Shown in pieces: positions 34,485 through 43,027 of a stretch of 64,000 nt of DNA. Numbering within the stretch: the stretch's first letter is position 1; each line of letters starts with the position of its first letter. Where the stretch lies: the NCBI RefSeq assembly GCF_016918855.1, contig NZ_JADKYB010000018.1, forward strand, positions 1-64,000. The letters run 5' to 3'. Source of the DNA: Actinacidiphila acididurans (GTDB taxonomy: Bacteria > Actinomycetota > Actinomycetes > Streptomycetales > Streptomycetaceae). The notes beneath the pieces were generated by a model, which was not told the DNA's origin, made no database searches, and was given only the letters and a program-made list of their open reading frames with translations. The position numbers and the translations under genes are program-made.

Positions 34485-35224
34485 GCGGAGGAGCCCTCCG
34501 GGGCGCGCAGCACGTAGCCGACGCCCCGCACGGTGTGGACGACGCGCGGCATGCCGCCCGCCTCGGTCTTGCGGCGCAGGTACATCACGTAGACGTCCAG
34601 CGAGTTGGACGAGGGCTCGAAGTCGAAGCCCCAGACCGACTTCAGGATCTGTTCGCGGGTGAGGACCTGGCGCGGGTGGGTCAGGAACAGCTCCAGCAGC
34701 GTGTACTCGGTGCGGGTCAGCTCGACCGGCCGGCCGGCCCGGGTCACCTCCCGGGTGGTGGTGTCCATCCGCAGGTCGGCGAAGGTCAGCGCGGTGTCGG
34801 CGCCGGCCTGGGTGGCCGTGGTGGCGTACGAGGAGCGGCGCAGCAGCGCCCGCAGCCGGGCCAGCAGCTCGTCCAGCTCGAACGGCTTGACCAGGTAGTC
34901 GTCGGCGCCGGCGTCCAGCCCGGTGACCCGGTCGCCGACGGTGTCCCGCGCGGTGAGCATCAGGATCGGCGTGGTCACCCCGGTGGAGCGCAGCCGCCGG
35001 GCGGTGGTCAGGCCGTCCATCCGCGGCATCAGCACGTCGAGCACGATCACGTCCGGGTGGTACGCGTCGGCCCGCTCGAGCGCCGCCATCCCGTCCGCGG
35101 CCATGTCCGTGTCGTAGCCCTCGAAGGTCAGGCTGCGGCGCAGCGCCTCGCGCACGGCGGGCTCGTCGTCCACGATCAGGATGCGCGCGGGCGCCTCGCC
35201 GCTCTCGCCGGAGCCGGGGCTCAT
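34481..35224 (-). CDS. OmpR-family response regulator (MprA-like)
   Basis: Protein of 247 aa. The receiver domain has acidic pocket DD (residues 19-20), phospho-acceptor Asp63 in VIVLDVLMPRMDG, a Thr in MLTARD and Lys in DYLVKPF. The C-terminal winged helix contains RTEYTLLELFLTHPRQVLTREQIL and SLDVYVMYLRRKTEAGG. ATG 35224 is chosen with GAGG upstream; an in-frame ATG at 35260 lacks a ribosome site. It forms an operon with the kinase. A three-part 11-bp repeat upstream of the neighbouring protease gene is a candidate target. Confidence 0.92.
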   Translation of the reverse strand: MSPGSGESGEAPARILIVDDEPAVREALRRSLTFEGYDTDMAADGMAALERADAYHPDVIVLDVLMPRMDGLTTARRLRSTGVTTPILMLTARDTVGDRVTGLDAGADDYLVKPFELDELLARLRALLRRSSYATTATQAGADTALTFADLRMDTTTREVTRAGRPVELTRTEYTLLELFLTHPRQVLTREQILKSVWGFDFEPSSNSLDVYVMYLRRKTEAGGMPRVVHTVRGVGYVLRAPEGSSA

Positions 35225-35592
35225 GGTCTCGGTTACCTCACTGCTGAAGATGCTGGTCATGCCGGGCGCGGCTGACGCGGCTGGAGTACGGACACTCTCA
35301 GCCTCGCACAGCCGCGCCGGTGGGGTGCGCGGGTTCAGTGACCGGTTGCCGCCCTGCCTCGTAGCGACTGAGTCGCTGTGCTCATCAGCGGCCTCCGGCC
35401 GCGGGTCGCGCCGGTGTCGAAAGGTGGGGGCACCCCCAGGCGAAGGCCTGGGGGAGCGCGCAGTGTCGTGATGGGGGTCCCGCGCCGAAGTCTGGGGGAG
35501 AGCGACCGAGCACGATCGACCTCCCCCAGACTTCGTCCGGGGGGACCCCCACACCGGGTTCAAGCGACCGGAGGCGAAGGCGCGGCAAAAAA
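35225..35592. repeat. Intergenic region with two palindromic elements
   Basis: No gene in 368 bp. Element 1: CCCCCAGG (35433-35440) pairs with CCTGGGGG (35447-35454). Element 2: CGAAGTCTGGGGGAG (35486-35500) pairs exactly with CTCCCCCAGACTTCG (35521-35535), and the outer GGGGGTCCC/GGGGACCCCC extend the pairing. These belong to the G/C-rich palindromes scattered in Streptomyces intergenic DNA. Element 2 can act as terminator of the protease gene. Confidence 0.75.
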
Positions 35593-36753
35593 TCAGTTGG
35601 TGCCGCCCGCGCGCAGGTGGGCCAGGTCGGCCTTGACCGTGTTGATCGGGATGGCGAAGCCCAGGCCCACGCTGCCGGCCGTTGAGGAGTCGCCGCCGGA
35701 CGAGGAGGAGGAGTCGGAGAACATCGCCGCGTTGATGCCGATGATCTGGCCGCTCATGTTGATCAGCGCGCCGCCGGAGTTGCCCGGGTTGAGCGAGGCG
35801 TCGGTCTGGATCGCCTTGTACGTGGTGGTGGACGAGCCGGTGTCGCCGTTGAACTGGTTGCCGCCGAAGGAGAACGGCCAGCGGCCGCTGTTGCCACCGA
35901 AGGGGTTGTTCTGGACGCTCTGCCCGTCCTCGACGGGGACGGTCACGTCGCGGTTGAGCGCGGAGACGATGCCGCTGGTGACGGTGTTGCTCAGCCCCTC
36001 GGGCGAGCCGATGGCCACCACCTGGTCGCCGACCGCGACCGCGTTGGAGTCGCCGAGGGTGGCCGCGGGCAGCCCGCTGGCGCCCTGCACCTTGATCAGC
36101 GCCAGATCCTTCTGCGGGTCCGCGCCGACCACCGTCGCGCTGGCGGACCGGCCGTTGGTGTAGGTCACCGAGACCGACTGGGCGCCGGCGATCACGTGGT
36201 TGTTGGTGACGATCTGGCCGTCGGAGGTGATGATCACACCGGAGCCGGTGGCCTTGCCGTCGGCCGAGGTGGCGTTGATCTCCACCACGCTGGGGTCGAC
36301 CGCCTTGGTGACACTCGCCACACTGCCGTCGATCTTGGAGGCGGTGGTCGCCGCCGCGACGGAGGCGGCCGTCTGCTTACCGGAGTCACCGGTGGCGTTG
36401 CCGATCAGCGCGCCGGCGCCGCCGCCGATCACGCCCGCGGCCACCGCGACCGCGGCGAGCAGCGCGTACGGGCGGCGGGCCCGGCGCCGGTGCGGGGGCA
36501 GCACCTGCGGCGGCGGCAGCTCGCTCCAGGCAGGCGGCGCGGCCGGGTACTGCGGGGGGTCCACCGGCTCACCGGTGGCCGAAGCGGAGTGCGCGGAGCC
36601 GGCGGGGCCCGAGGCGTAGGGGTCACCGTACGCGGAGGTGCCGTCGCCGCCGGGGGTGCCGGGGGCCGGGACGGTCGGGCCGAAGTGCAGCGGAAGCTGC
36701 GGGTCGTGCGGGTGCTCGGGTTCGCCGCCGGTGCGGTAGCTCTCTTCTCTCAT
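35593..36753 (-). CDS. Membrane-anchored trypsin-like serine protease (PepD/HtrA-type, no PDZ)
   Basis: Protein of 386 aa: Pro-rich cytosolic N-terminus (about 95 residues), one membrane segment (about 97-118), then a chymotrypsin-fold domain with triad His186 (TNNHVIAG), Asp216 (KDLALIK) and Ser326 (NPGNSGGAL). It ends soon after GLGFAIPINTVKADLAHL, where HtrA/PepD proteins normally continue into a PDZ domain; none is present. It is expected to act outside the membrane on misfolded envelope proteins. Location beside an MprAB-like pair mirrors the mycobacterial mprAB-pepD locus. Confidence 0.9.
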   Translation of the reverse strand: MREESYRTGGEPEHPHDPQLPLHFGPTVPAPGTPGGDGTSAYGDPYASGPAGSAHSASATGEPVDPPQYPAAPPAWSELPPPQVLPPHRRRARRPYALLAAVAVAAGVIGGGAGALIGNATGDSGKQTAASVAAATTASKIDGSVASVTKAVDPSVVEINATSADGKATGSGVIITSDGQIVTNNHVIAGAQSVSVTYTNGRSASATVVGADPQKDLALIKVQGASGLPAATLGDSNAVAVGDQVVAIGSPEGLSNTVTSGIVSALNRDVTVPVEDGQSVQNNPFGGNSGRWPFSFGGNQFNGDTGSSTTTYKAIQTDASLNPGNSGGALINMSGQIIGINAAMFSDSSSSSGGDSSTAGSVGLGFAIPINTVKADLAHLRAGGTN

Positions 36754-36776
36754 GTCTACGACTGTGCAGCCGTTTC

Positions 36777-36803
36777 ATGAGAGCTTCCTGAGCGTGCGCT
36801 GAG
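36777..36803 (-). promoter_or_regulatory. Phased half-sites, candidate response-regulator operator
   Basis: On the minus strand CTCAG (36803-36799), CTCAG (36792-36788) and CTCAT (36781-36777) repeat with exact 11-bp spacing, 24-50 bp upstream of the protease start. OmpR-family regulators bind such same-face direct repeats. The assignment to the adjacent regulator is inference. Confidence 0.55.
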
Positions 36804-36902
36804 AAGCCCGGCAGAAGGGTGTATGCCCGATATAAGGAAGATCCGATCAGGTGACCGGACCCCGTCTCGGACCCCGTCTCGAACCCGGCCTCAGCCCCCG
36901 CT

Positions 36903-37931
36903 TCAGCCCGCCTCGCACCCGCACGAATTGCGGACCACCAGCCGGGACGGGAACTGCCGCACCCGCTCCCGCCGGGTGCCCGGCGCCCGCAGCGAGTCGT
37001 CCAGCACCGCGTCCACCGCCGCCCGGGCCATCGCCTGCCGGTCGGAGGCCACCGTGGTCAGCGGCGGGTCGGCCAGCGCCGCTTCCTTCACGTCGTCGAA
37101 GCCGGCCACCGCCAGCTCGCCGGGCACCTCGATGCGCAGCTCGCGGGCCGCCCGCAGCACCCCTATCGCCTGGTCGTCGGTGGCGCAGAAGATGGCCGGC
37201 GGCCGGTCCGGGCCGGACAGCAGCCGCAGCGCCACCTCGTAGGCGTCGTAGCGGTTGTACGGGGACTGGAAGAGGCGGCCCTCGGTGGACCGCCCCGCCT
37301 CCTGCATGGCCCGCCGCCAGCCGGCCACGTGATCGGTGACGGGGTCGCCGGTGACCGGGGTGATCTCGGTGCCGCCCAGGCACGCCACGTACGGGTGGCC
37401 GTGCTCCAGCAGGTGCCGGGTGGCGAGCTGCGCGCCGCCGATGTCGTCGGTGACCACCGCGATGTCGTCGATGGCCTCCGGGCGCTCGTGCAGCAGCACC
37501 ACCCGGGCGTCCCAGGCGTCTATCTCGATCGCCGCGTTCTCGCTCGGCCCCTGGCTGATCAGGATCAGCCCGGACACCCGCATCCCCAGGAACGCCCGCA
37601 GGTAGTGCACCTCGCGCTCGTCCAGGTAGTCGGAGTTGCCGACCAGCACCATCTTGCCGCGCTCGGACGCGGCCTGTTCGACCGCGTGCGCCATCTCCGC
37701 GAAGAACGGCTGCCGTGCGTCGGGCACGATCAGCCCGATCAGGTCGGTACGGCGGCTGGCCATCGCCTGGGCGACCCGGTCGGGCCGGTAGCCGAGCTGC
37801 TTGATGGCCGCGAGCACCCGCTCGCGGGTGGCCGGGGCGACCGGCCGGGGTCCGTTGTTGATGACGTAGCTGACGACCGCGGTGGAGGTCCCCGCCAGCC
37901 TGGCCACGTCGTCGCGCGTCACCTTGGGCAC
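36903..37931 (-). CDS. LacI family transcriptional regulator
   Basis: Protein of 342 aa. The N-terminal HTH is VTRDDVARLAGTSTAVVSYVI, followed by the hinge (PATRERVLAAIKQLGYRPDRVAQAMA) and a ligand domain of the PurR/RbsR type (LIGLIVPDARQPFFAEMAHAVEQAA, PPAIFCATDDQAIGVLRAA). The C-terminus has a Cys pair (RNSCGCEAG). GTG 37931 gives the normal short lead before the HTH, but no good ribosome site is visible, so the start is uncertain. It lies just downstream of glnR on the same strand. The effector is unknown. Confidence 0.87.
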   Translation of the reverse strand: MPKVTRDDVARLAGTSTAVVSYVINNGPRPVAPATRERVLAAIKQLGYRPDRVAQAMASRRTDLIGLIVPDARQPFFAEMAHAVEQAASERGKMVLVGNSDYLDEREVHYLRAFLGMRVSGLILISQGPSENAAIEIDAWDARVVLLHERPEAIDDIAVVTDDIGGAQLATRHLLEHGHPYVACLGGTEITPVTGDPVTDHVAGWRRAMQEAGRSTEGRLFQSPYNRYDAYEVALRLLSGPDRPPAIFCATDDQAIGVLRAARELRIEVPGELAVAGFDDVKEAALADPPLTTVASDRQAMARAAVDAVLDDSLRAPGTRRERVRQFPSRLVVRNSCGCEAG

Positions 37932-37974
37932 GACGCGCAGTCTACGCGTGTCTATCCGGCCGCCATATGCCTCG

Positions 37975-38790
37975 TCAGACGGCCTGCTGCGCGGACGTAC
38001 GGGCCTGGTTGCGGTTTTCGGCCGCGGGACCGGCCGCCGGTACGCCCGGCTGCCCCGCCGGCTGTGCGTTGCCGCCCGTGCCCCGGCTCCGCTCCGCCTC
38101 CTCGGCGGCGCGCTCCACCTTCTCCGGCGCGACGAAACGGTAGCCGACATTGCGCACCGTGCCGATCAGCGACTCGTGCTCCACGCCCAGCTTGGCCCGC
38201 AGCCGCCGTACGTGGACGTCCACGGTGCGGGTGCCGCCGAAGTAGTCGTAGCCCCAGACCTCCTGGAGCAGCTGGGCCCGGGTGAAGACCCGGCCCGGGT
38301 GCTGCGCCAGGTACTTCAGCAGCTCGAACTCCTTGAAGGTCAGGTCGAGCACCCGGCCCTTGAGCTTGGCGCTGTAGGTCGCCTCGTCCACCGACAGGTC
38401 GCCGTTGCGGATCTCCATCGGGCTGTCGTCGGCGGTGATCTGCTGCCGGCCCATCGCCAGCCGCAGCCGCGCCTCGACCTCGGCCGGTCCGGCGGTGTCC
38501 AGCAGGACGTCGTCGATGCCCCAGTCCGCGGTCACCGCGGCGAGGCCGCCCTCGGTGACCACCAGCACCAGCGGGCAGCCGGGGCCGGTGGAGCGCAGCA
38601 GCTGGCACAGGCTGCGCACCTGCGGCAGGTCCCGCCGGCCGTCGATCAGGATGACGTCGGCACCGGGGGTGTCCACCAGCGCCGGGCCCTCGGCCGGTGC
38701 CACCCGCACGCTGTGCAGCAGCAGGCCGAGCGCGGGCAGGACCTCGGTGGAGGGCTGGAGGGCGTTGGTCAGAAGCAGGAGAGAACTCAC
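37975..38790 (-). CDS. glnR: Global nitrogen regulator GlnR
   Basis: Protein of 271 aa, an OmpR-like orphan regulator. The N-terminal receiver lacks the usual acidic pocket but keeps Asp50 (ILIDGRRDLPQVR), as in known GlnR proteins where it supports dimerisation without phosphorylation. The winged helix includes TFKEFELLKYLAQHPGRVFT and GGTRTVDVHVRRLRAKLG. The Ala/Gln/Gly-rich tail of about 45 residues is variable. GlnR controls glnA, amtB, nitrate use and other nitrogen genes. The N-terminal 100 residues match the remembered S. coelicolor GlnR almost exactly. Start GTG 38790 with GGGAG upstream. Confidence 0.96.
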   Translation of the reverse strand: MSSLLLLTNALQPSTEVLPALGLLLHSVRVAPAEGPALVDTPGADVILIDGRRDLPQVRSLCQLLRSTGPGCPLVLVVTEGGLAAVTADWGIDDVLLDTAGPAEVEARLRLAMGRQQITADDSPMEIRNGDLSVDEATYSAKLKGRVLDLTFKEFELLKYLAQHPGRVFTRAQLLQEVWGYDYFGGTRTVDVHVRRLRAKLGVEHESLIGTVRNVGYRFVAPEKVERAAEEAERSRGTGGNAQPAGQPGVPAAGPAAENRNQARTSAQQAV

Positions 38791-38988
38791 CTGGCGCTCC
38801 CGTCGTTCGTCCGTACGTGACGCGTCCCGCCTGCTGCGGGCGTGCGGTGGTGCTCAGGCTGCTGGTCGGGTCGGCTCAAAGTGAACCCCTCCTCGGTCCC
38901 GGCGAGGGCGGCGTACCGCGTGCCGAAAAGCACGAAAGGACCCGGGGGCGACATTGCCCAGGTCCTCTTGCACGGAAGAATAGCCCAC

Positions 38989-39927
38989 ATGAACAGCCCT
39001 GCCGAGACCGACGACGAGCGTTTGCGTGTTTCCGTGACCACATCGGGTGGCCGGCGTGCGGTTCTGTTGACGACGGACGGGGTCGCGGTCGAGGCCGAAC
39101 ACCACCCGCCCAGGGGCGGTTCCGGCCACGTCGAGCAGCTGGCCGTCGTGGTCGCCCACGGTTTCACCGGCGCGCTGGACCGGCCCGCGATCCGGGCGGC
39201 GGCCGAGCATTTCACCGGGTACGGCGGGGTGGTCACCTTCTCCTTCCGCGGCCATGGCCGTTCGGGCGGCCGCTCGACGGTCGGCGACCTGGAGGTGCTG
39301 GACCTGGACGCGGCCGTGGCCTGGGCCCGCTCGCTGGGCTACCCGAAGGTGGCCACGGTCGGCTTCTCGATGGGCGGCTCGGTGGTACTGCGGCAGGCCG
39401 GGCGCGCCGAGCCGGTACCCGACCGGGTGCGCCCCGACGCGGTGGTCGCGGTCAGCTCACCGGCCCGCTGGTACTACCGCGGCACCGCCCCGATGCGGCG
39501 GCTGCACTGGGTGGTGACCCGCCCGGCCGGCCGGCTGGTCTCCCGGGTCGGCCTGCACACCCGGATCCACCCGCGGGAATGGGACCCGGTGCCGCCGTCC
39601 CCGGTGGAGTCCGTGCCGTACATCGCGCCCACCCCGCTGCTGGTCGTGCACGGCGACCGGGACGGCTACTTCCCGCTGGACCACCCCCTGTCGCTGGCCG
39701 CGGCGGCCGACCCGGCCAGCAGCGAACTGTGGATAGAGCGCGGCTTCGGGCACGCGGAGAACGCCGCGGACCCGGCCCTGCTGTCCCGCATCGGGGACTG
39801 GCTGGCCGACCGTGTGCCGCCGCCGGGGCCCGGACGGGCCATGATGGACGCCGGCACGGGGACAATGGACGCCGGCACCGAGACACGGGACCGACACCTG
39901 AGGGCCGCCGGCCCCGACGACAGTTGA
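38989..39927 (+). CDS. Alpha/beta hydrolase
   Basis: Protein of 312 aa. The nucleophile elbow is GFSMGGS, the acid Asp lies in LLVVHGDRDGYFPLDH and the His in GFGHAENA, so the triad is complete. The oxyanion region is VVAHGFTGALDRPA. The substrate is unknown. A polar C-terminal tail of about 35 residues includes a short repeat (MDAGTGTMDAGTE). ATG 38989 is used. It is divergent from glnR and followed 12 bp later by the MoaD/ThiS-like gene, with which it is probably co-transcribed. Confidence 0.88.
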   Translation: MNSPAETDDERLRVSVTTSGGRRAVLLTTDGVAVEAEHHPPRGGSGHVEQLAVVVAHGFTGALDRPAIRAAAEHFTGYGGVVTFSFRGHGRSGGRSTVGDLEVLDLDAAVAWARSLGYPKVATVGFSMGGSVVLRQAGRAEPVPDRVRPDAVVAVSSPARWYYRGTAPMRRLHWVVTRPAGRLVSRVGLHTRIHPREWDPVPPSPVESVPYIAPTPLLVVHGDRDGYFPLDHPLSLAAAADPASSELWIERGFGHAENAADPALLSRIGDWLADRVPPPGPGRAMMDAGTGTMDAGTETRDRHLRAAGPDDS

Positions 39928-39939
39928 GGACGAGAGCTC

Positions 39940-40221
39940 ATGGCAGCACCCGACACGGCCGTGCGGGGAGGCACCATCCGCTACTGGGCCGCCGCGAAGG
40001 CCGCCGCGGGCACGGCGGAGGAGCCGTACCGCGCCGCGACCCTCGCCGACGCCCTGGACGGCGCCCGCGCCCGGCACGACGCGGAGTTCGCCCGCGTGCT
40101 GCAGCGCTGCTCCTTCCTGGTCGACGGCAACCCGGTCGGCACCCGCGACCCGGCCTCGGTCCCGCTCCCCGAGGGCGGCACGGTCGAGGTCCTTCCCCCC
40201 TTCGCGGGAGGCAGCGCGTGA
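39940..40221 (+). CDS. MoaD/ThiS-like ubiquitin-fold protein
   Basis: Protein of 93 aa with a beta-grasp pattern (TIRYWAAAKAAAGTAEEPYRAA, CSFLVDGNPVG). The end is VEVLPPFAGGSA. MoaD and ThiS proteins end in GG, which an E1-like enzyme adenylates and thiocarboxylates. Here two residues (SA) follow the GG, so either trimming is needed or the protein is no longer a sulfur carrier. No molybdopterin or thiamine gene is adjacent. It overlaps the next gene by 4 bp (GTGA). Confidence 0.78.
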   Translation: MAAPDTAVRGGTIRYWAAAKAAAGTAEEPYRAATLADALDGARARHDAEFARVLQRCSFLVDGNPVGTRDPASVPLPEGGTVEVLPPFAGGSA

Positions 40222-41981
40222 GCGAGCAGCCCGACGAGTACGGCCACGGCGGCCGCGTCCCCCGCCACGCCCGCGGCGCGGACGGCCCCCTGCCCGGCAG
40301 CGGTTACGGAGACGGCCCGCTGCCCGGCCACGACGCCGACCCCTCGGCGTACGGCGGCCACGATCCCCACTTCGCGCAGGACTCCCCCCCACAGCCTTCG
40401 GCGTGGGAGGTACCCCCAACCGGTGGCCCCTGGGACGTACCTCCCCCAGAGCCTTCGGCCTGGGAGGTGCCCCCCCCAGAGCCTTCGGCCTGGGAGGTGC
40501 CCCCACCGGAGCCTTCGGCGTGGGAGGTGCCCCCGGCCGGTGGCCGTGTCCAGGGCGGGTACGCCCAGCAGGGCCCGCAGCAGGGATCCCGGCAGGGCCC
40601 TCGGCAAGGTCGGTACCCGGGACCCGACCCGTACGCCGGGCCCGATCCGTACGCCGCCCAGGACCCGCACGGCGCGCAGGCTCCCTACGGCCAGGCCCCG
40701 TACCCCGGCGCCCAGGACCCGTACGCGGGCCAGGGTCCGTACGCCGGTCACGACGGATACGGCAACGCCGCCGGCTCCTACGGCCACGGCGACGCCTATG
40801 TGCCCGAGCCGCTGGCCGGGCAGGTGCCGCTGGAGGCCGAGCCCGGGGCCGCGTTCGGGGCGCCGTCGGGCGGCGACGCCTGGGCCGCGCACGCCCCCGC
40901 GCCGGACGGCGGCCTCGGCACACCCGGTGCCCCGCCGGCGCCGGGCGACTGGGGCGCGGCACCGGCCGGGGCCCAGCCGTGGGCGCAGTCCTGGGAGGCA
41001 CCGCCGGCCGGCCCGGCCGGCACCCAGGAGCACACCGGCCCGTACGGCGGTTTCGCCGCGGACGGCACCGCGCCGCCGCCAATGGCGCCCGAGGCGCACG
41101 CCTACGCGCAGCCGCAGTCGTATCCGCCGGCCGGCGCCCCGCCGTATCCGGCCGCGGGCGGCGAGCACACCGCGGTGCTGCCGGTGATCGAGGAAGCCGG
41201 TCCCGCCCCGCAGCAGCCGGCCACCGTGCGCACCGGCTCGCCGATCATCCCGCCGGGCATCCAGCCGGCCGCGCTGACCGCGGTGCTCGGCCTGCTCACG
41301 GCCGGCGGCGTCGCGCTGGGCAGGCCCGCGCTGGCCGTGGTGCTCGTGCTGCTCCAGGCGGTCACCGCGGCCGGCTGGTTCCGGCTGAACGGCATGTGGC
41401 CGGCCCGGCAGGGCATCGTGCTGGCCTTCCTGTCCGGCGTGACCGCCGACGTCGCGCTGCTCGCGGTCAACGGCCGGCACGGGCCGTTCGCCCTGGCCGG
41501 CACCCTCGGGGTGTGGCTGGTGCTGGTGCTGGTCCTGCAACTGCGCCACCACGGCAGCGCCGACGAACGCCTCGCCTCGCTCACCGCGACCTCCGCCTCC
41601 ACCCTGCTCACCGTGATCGCGGCCACCTATCTGGCCACCGCGACCTCGCACGCGGGCAGCGACCCGGTGGTGGTCGGCGCGATCGCGGTCGCCGCGGCCA
41701 CCCTGGTCCGGGCGGTCCGGCTGCCCGGCGGCGAACCGGTATCGGTCGTGCTGTCCCTGCTGGTGGCCACGGCCACCGGGCTCGCCACCGGCCCGGCCAC
41801 GGGCTTCGGCGGCGGGCACGGCGCCCTGCTCGCGGCAGCAGCCGGCGCCTGCGCCCTGATCGGCCTGCGGGTGGCCAGCTACGACTGGCCGTCCCGGTTC
41901 GTGCACTTCACCGCTGGGGTGGCGCTGCCGCTGACCGCCGCCGCGCCGGTGGTGTACGCGCTGGGCCGCGCGCTGGTCTGA
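40218..41981 (+). CDS. Proline-rich polytopic membrane protein of unknown function
   Basis: Protein of 587 aa. The first 350 residues are Pro/Gly/Tyr/Gln-rich and disordered, with decapeptide repeats PPPEPSAWEV, and then DPYAGPDPYAAQDPHGAQ-type repeats. The C-terminal 230 residues form about eight membrane segments (ALTAVLGLLTAGGVALG through PLTAAAPVVYALGRALV). No enzymatic motif is seen. GTG 40218 overlaps the MoaD-like stop; GGGAGG precedes it. The DNA behind the decapeptides resembles intergenic palindromes, suggesting repeat expansion in the coding region. Confidence 0.72.
   Translation: MSEQPDEYGHGGRVPRHARGADGPLPGSGYGDGPLPGHDADPSAYGGHDPHFAQDSPPQPSAWEVPPTGGPWDVPPPEPSAWEVPPPEPSAWEVPPPEPSAWEVPPAGGRVQGGYAQQGPQQGSRQGPRQGRYPGPDPYAGPDPYAAQDPHGAQAPYGQAPYPGAQDPYAGQGPYAGHDGYGNAAGSYGHGDAYVPEPLAGQVPLEAEPGAAFGAPSGGDAWAAHAPAPDGGLGTPGAPPAPGDWGAAPAGAQPWAQSWEAPPAGPAGTQEHTGPYGGFAADGTAPPPMAPEAHAYAQPQSYPPAGAPPYPAAGGEHTAVLPVIEEAGPAPQQPATVRTGSPIIPPGIQPAALTAVLGLLTAGGVALGRPALAVVLVLLQAVTAAGWFRLNGMWPARQGIVLAFLSGVTADVALLAVNGRHGPFALAGTLGVWLVLVLVLQLRHHGSADERLASLTATSASTLLTVIAATYLATATSHAGSDPVVVGAIAVAAATLVRAVRLPGGEPVSVVLSLLVATATGLATGPATGFGGGHGALLAAAAGACALIGLRVASYDWPSRFVHFTAGVALPLTAAAPVVYALGRALV
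40441..40530 (+). repeat. 30-bp tandem repeats within the Pro-rich coding sequence
   Basis: GCCTTCGG recurs at 40451, 40481 and 40511 (30-bp period), and once more at 40394. Each unit contains an imperfect palindrome (CTCCCCCAG ... CCTGGGAGG) and encodes PPPEPSAWEV. The unit is nearly the reverse complement of the intergenic palindrome at 35431-35456. Confidence 0.85.
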
Positions 41982-42181
41982 CCCGAGCCTGACCGGGGCC
42001 TGACCGGCGACCCGCGGGGCAGGCTCCCCGTCCGGCGGACACCTCGCACCGAAACCGAACAGGCCGGACGAAAACCAGCCGGCCGGGAACCGTACGATCC
42101 CTACCGTCCGTCACGCGTTGCGGAAAGCCGATCGAGGGACGAGCCGAGGCGAGCTCGTGCGGAACGGGAGAGTACGTACCC

Positions 42182-42880
42182 ATGCGAGTGGCCAGGAACG
42201 TCCTGATCGTGCTGGTGGTCCTGTTCGGCCTGTTCGTGGCCGCCGACCGGATCACCGTGTCGATCGCCCAGAACAAGGCCGCCCAGCAGGCGCAGACCAC
42301 GCAGGGCCTGAGCAGCAAACCGCACGTGTCGATCGAGGGCTTCCCGTTTCTCACCCAGGTGCTGTCGGGCAAGCTGGACCACGTGAAGGTGTCGGCGCAG
42401 GGCCTGGCGGCGAGCAGCGACGGCCAGCAGGTGCGGTTCGAGAGCCTGCACGCCGACCTGCACGGCGTGAAGCTCTCCAACGGCTTCCGCAGCGCGGTGG
42501 CCGACCGGGCCGACGGCCAGGTCTTCCTCACCTACGCCGACCTGCAGAAGGCCATCAACATACCCGGGCTCACGGTGTCCTACGGCGGCCCGGCGGCCGG
42601 CGGCGGCGCCCGGGTGCGGCTGTCCGGACCGATGCTGGGTTCCCAGCTCAGCGTGGTCAGCACACTGAGCGCGGACGGCGGTCACAGCGTGGCGCTGCAC
42701 GCCGACAAGGTGCCCACCGCGTTCTCGGCGCTGGGCCTGGAGAACCAGCTCCGGCACCAGATCGACGTGACGCTGCCCATCGCCCACCTGCCCGAAGGCC
42801 TCGGCCTGACCTCGGTCGCCGCCGCCCAGGACGGGATAACGGTGACGGCCGACGGTCACCACGTCGTTCTCGCCAACTGA
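42182..42880 (+). CDS. DUF2993/LmeA-like phospholipid-binding protein
   Basis: Protein of 232 aa. One N-terminal membrane segment (NVLIVLVVLFGLFVAADRI) anchors an extracytoplasmic DUF2993 domain (VSIEGFPFLTQVLSGKLDHVKVSAQGL, DLHGVKLS, LPIAHLPEGLGLTSV). Members include LmeA of mycobacteria, which binds phospholipids and supports mannan synthesis. Function in Streptomyces is unknown. It is followed by two strong hairpins. Confidence 0.88.
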   Translation: MRVARNVLIVLVVLFGLFVAADRITVSIAQNKAAQQAQTTQGLSSKPHVSIEGFPFLTQVLSGKLDHVKVSAQGLAASSDGQQVRFESLHADLHGVKLSNGFRSAVADRADGQVFLTYADLQKAINIPGLTVSYGGPAAGGGARVRLSGPMLGSQLSVVSTLSADGGHSVALHADKVPTAFSALGLENQLRHQIDVTLPIAHLPEGLGLTSVAAAQDGITVTADGHHVVLAN

Positions 42881-42920
42881 GACGGCGGCGTCCGTACACC
42901 AGTCCGAGAACGGCGCCGGG

Positions 42921-42959
42921 ACGGCCTCCGGAGGCCGTCCGGCCGGTCCCGGACCGGCC
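42921..42959. terminator. Tandem perfect hairpins after the LmeA-like gene
   Basis: ACGGCCTCCGGAGGCCGT (42921-42938) is fully self-complementary. GGCCGGTCC (42941-42949) pairs with GGACCGGCC (42951-42959). They lie 41 bp after the stop and lack a U tract. Confidence 0.7.
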
Positions 42960-43027
42960 GCGACCGGCCCGCGGCGGGACGGCGTACCGCCATACGGACA
43001 ATCTTGTCTCGACATGCGACACGGCGG

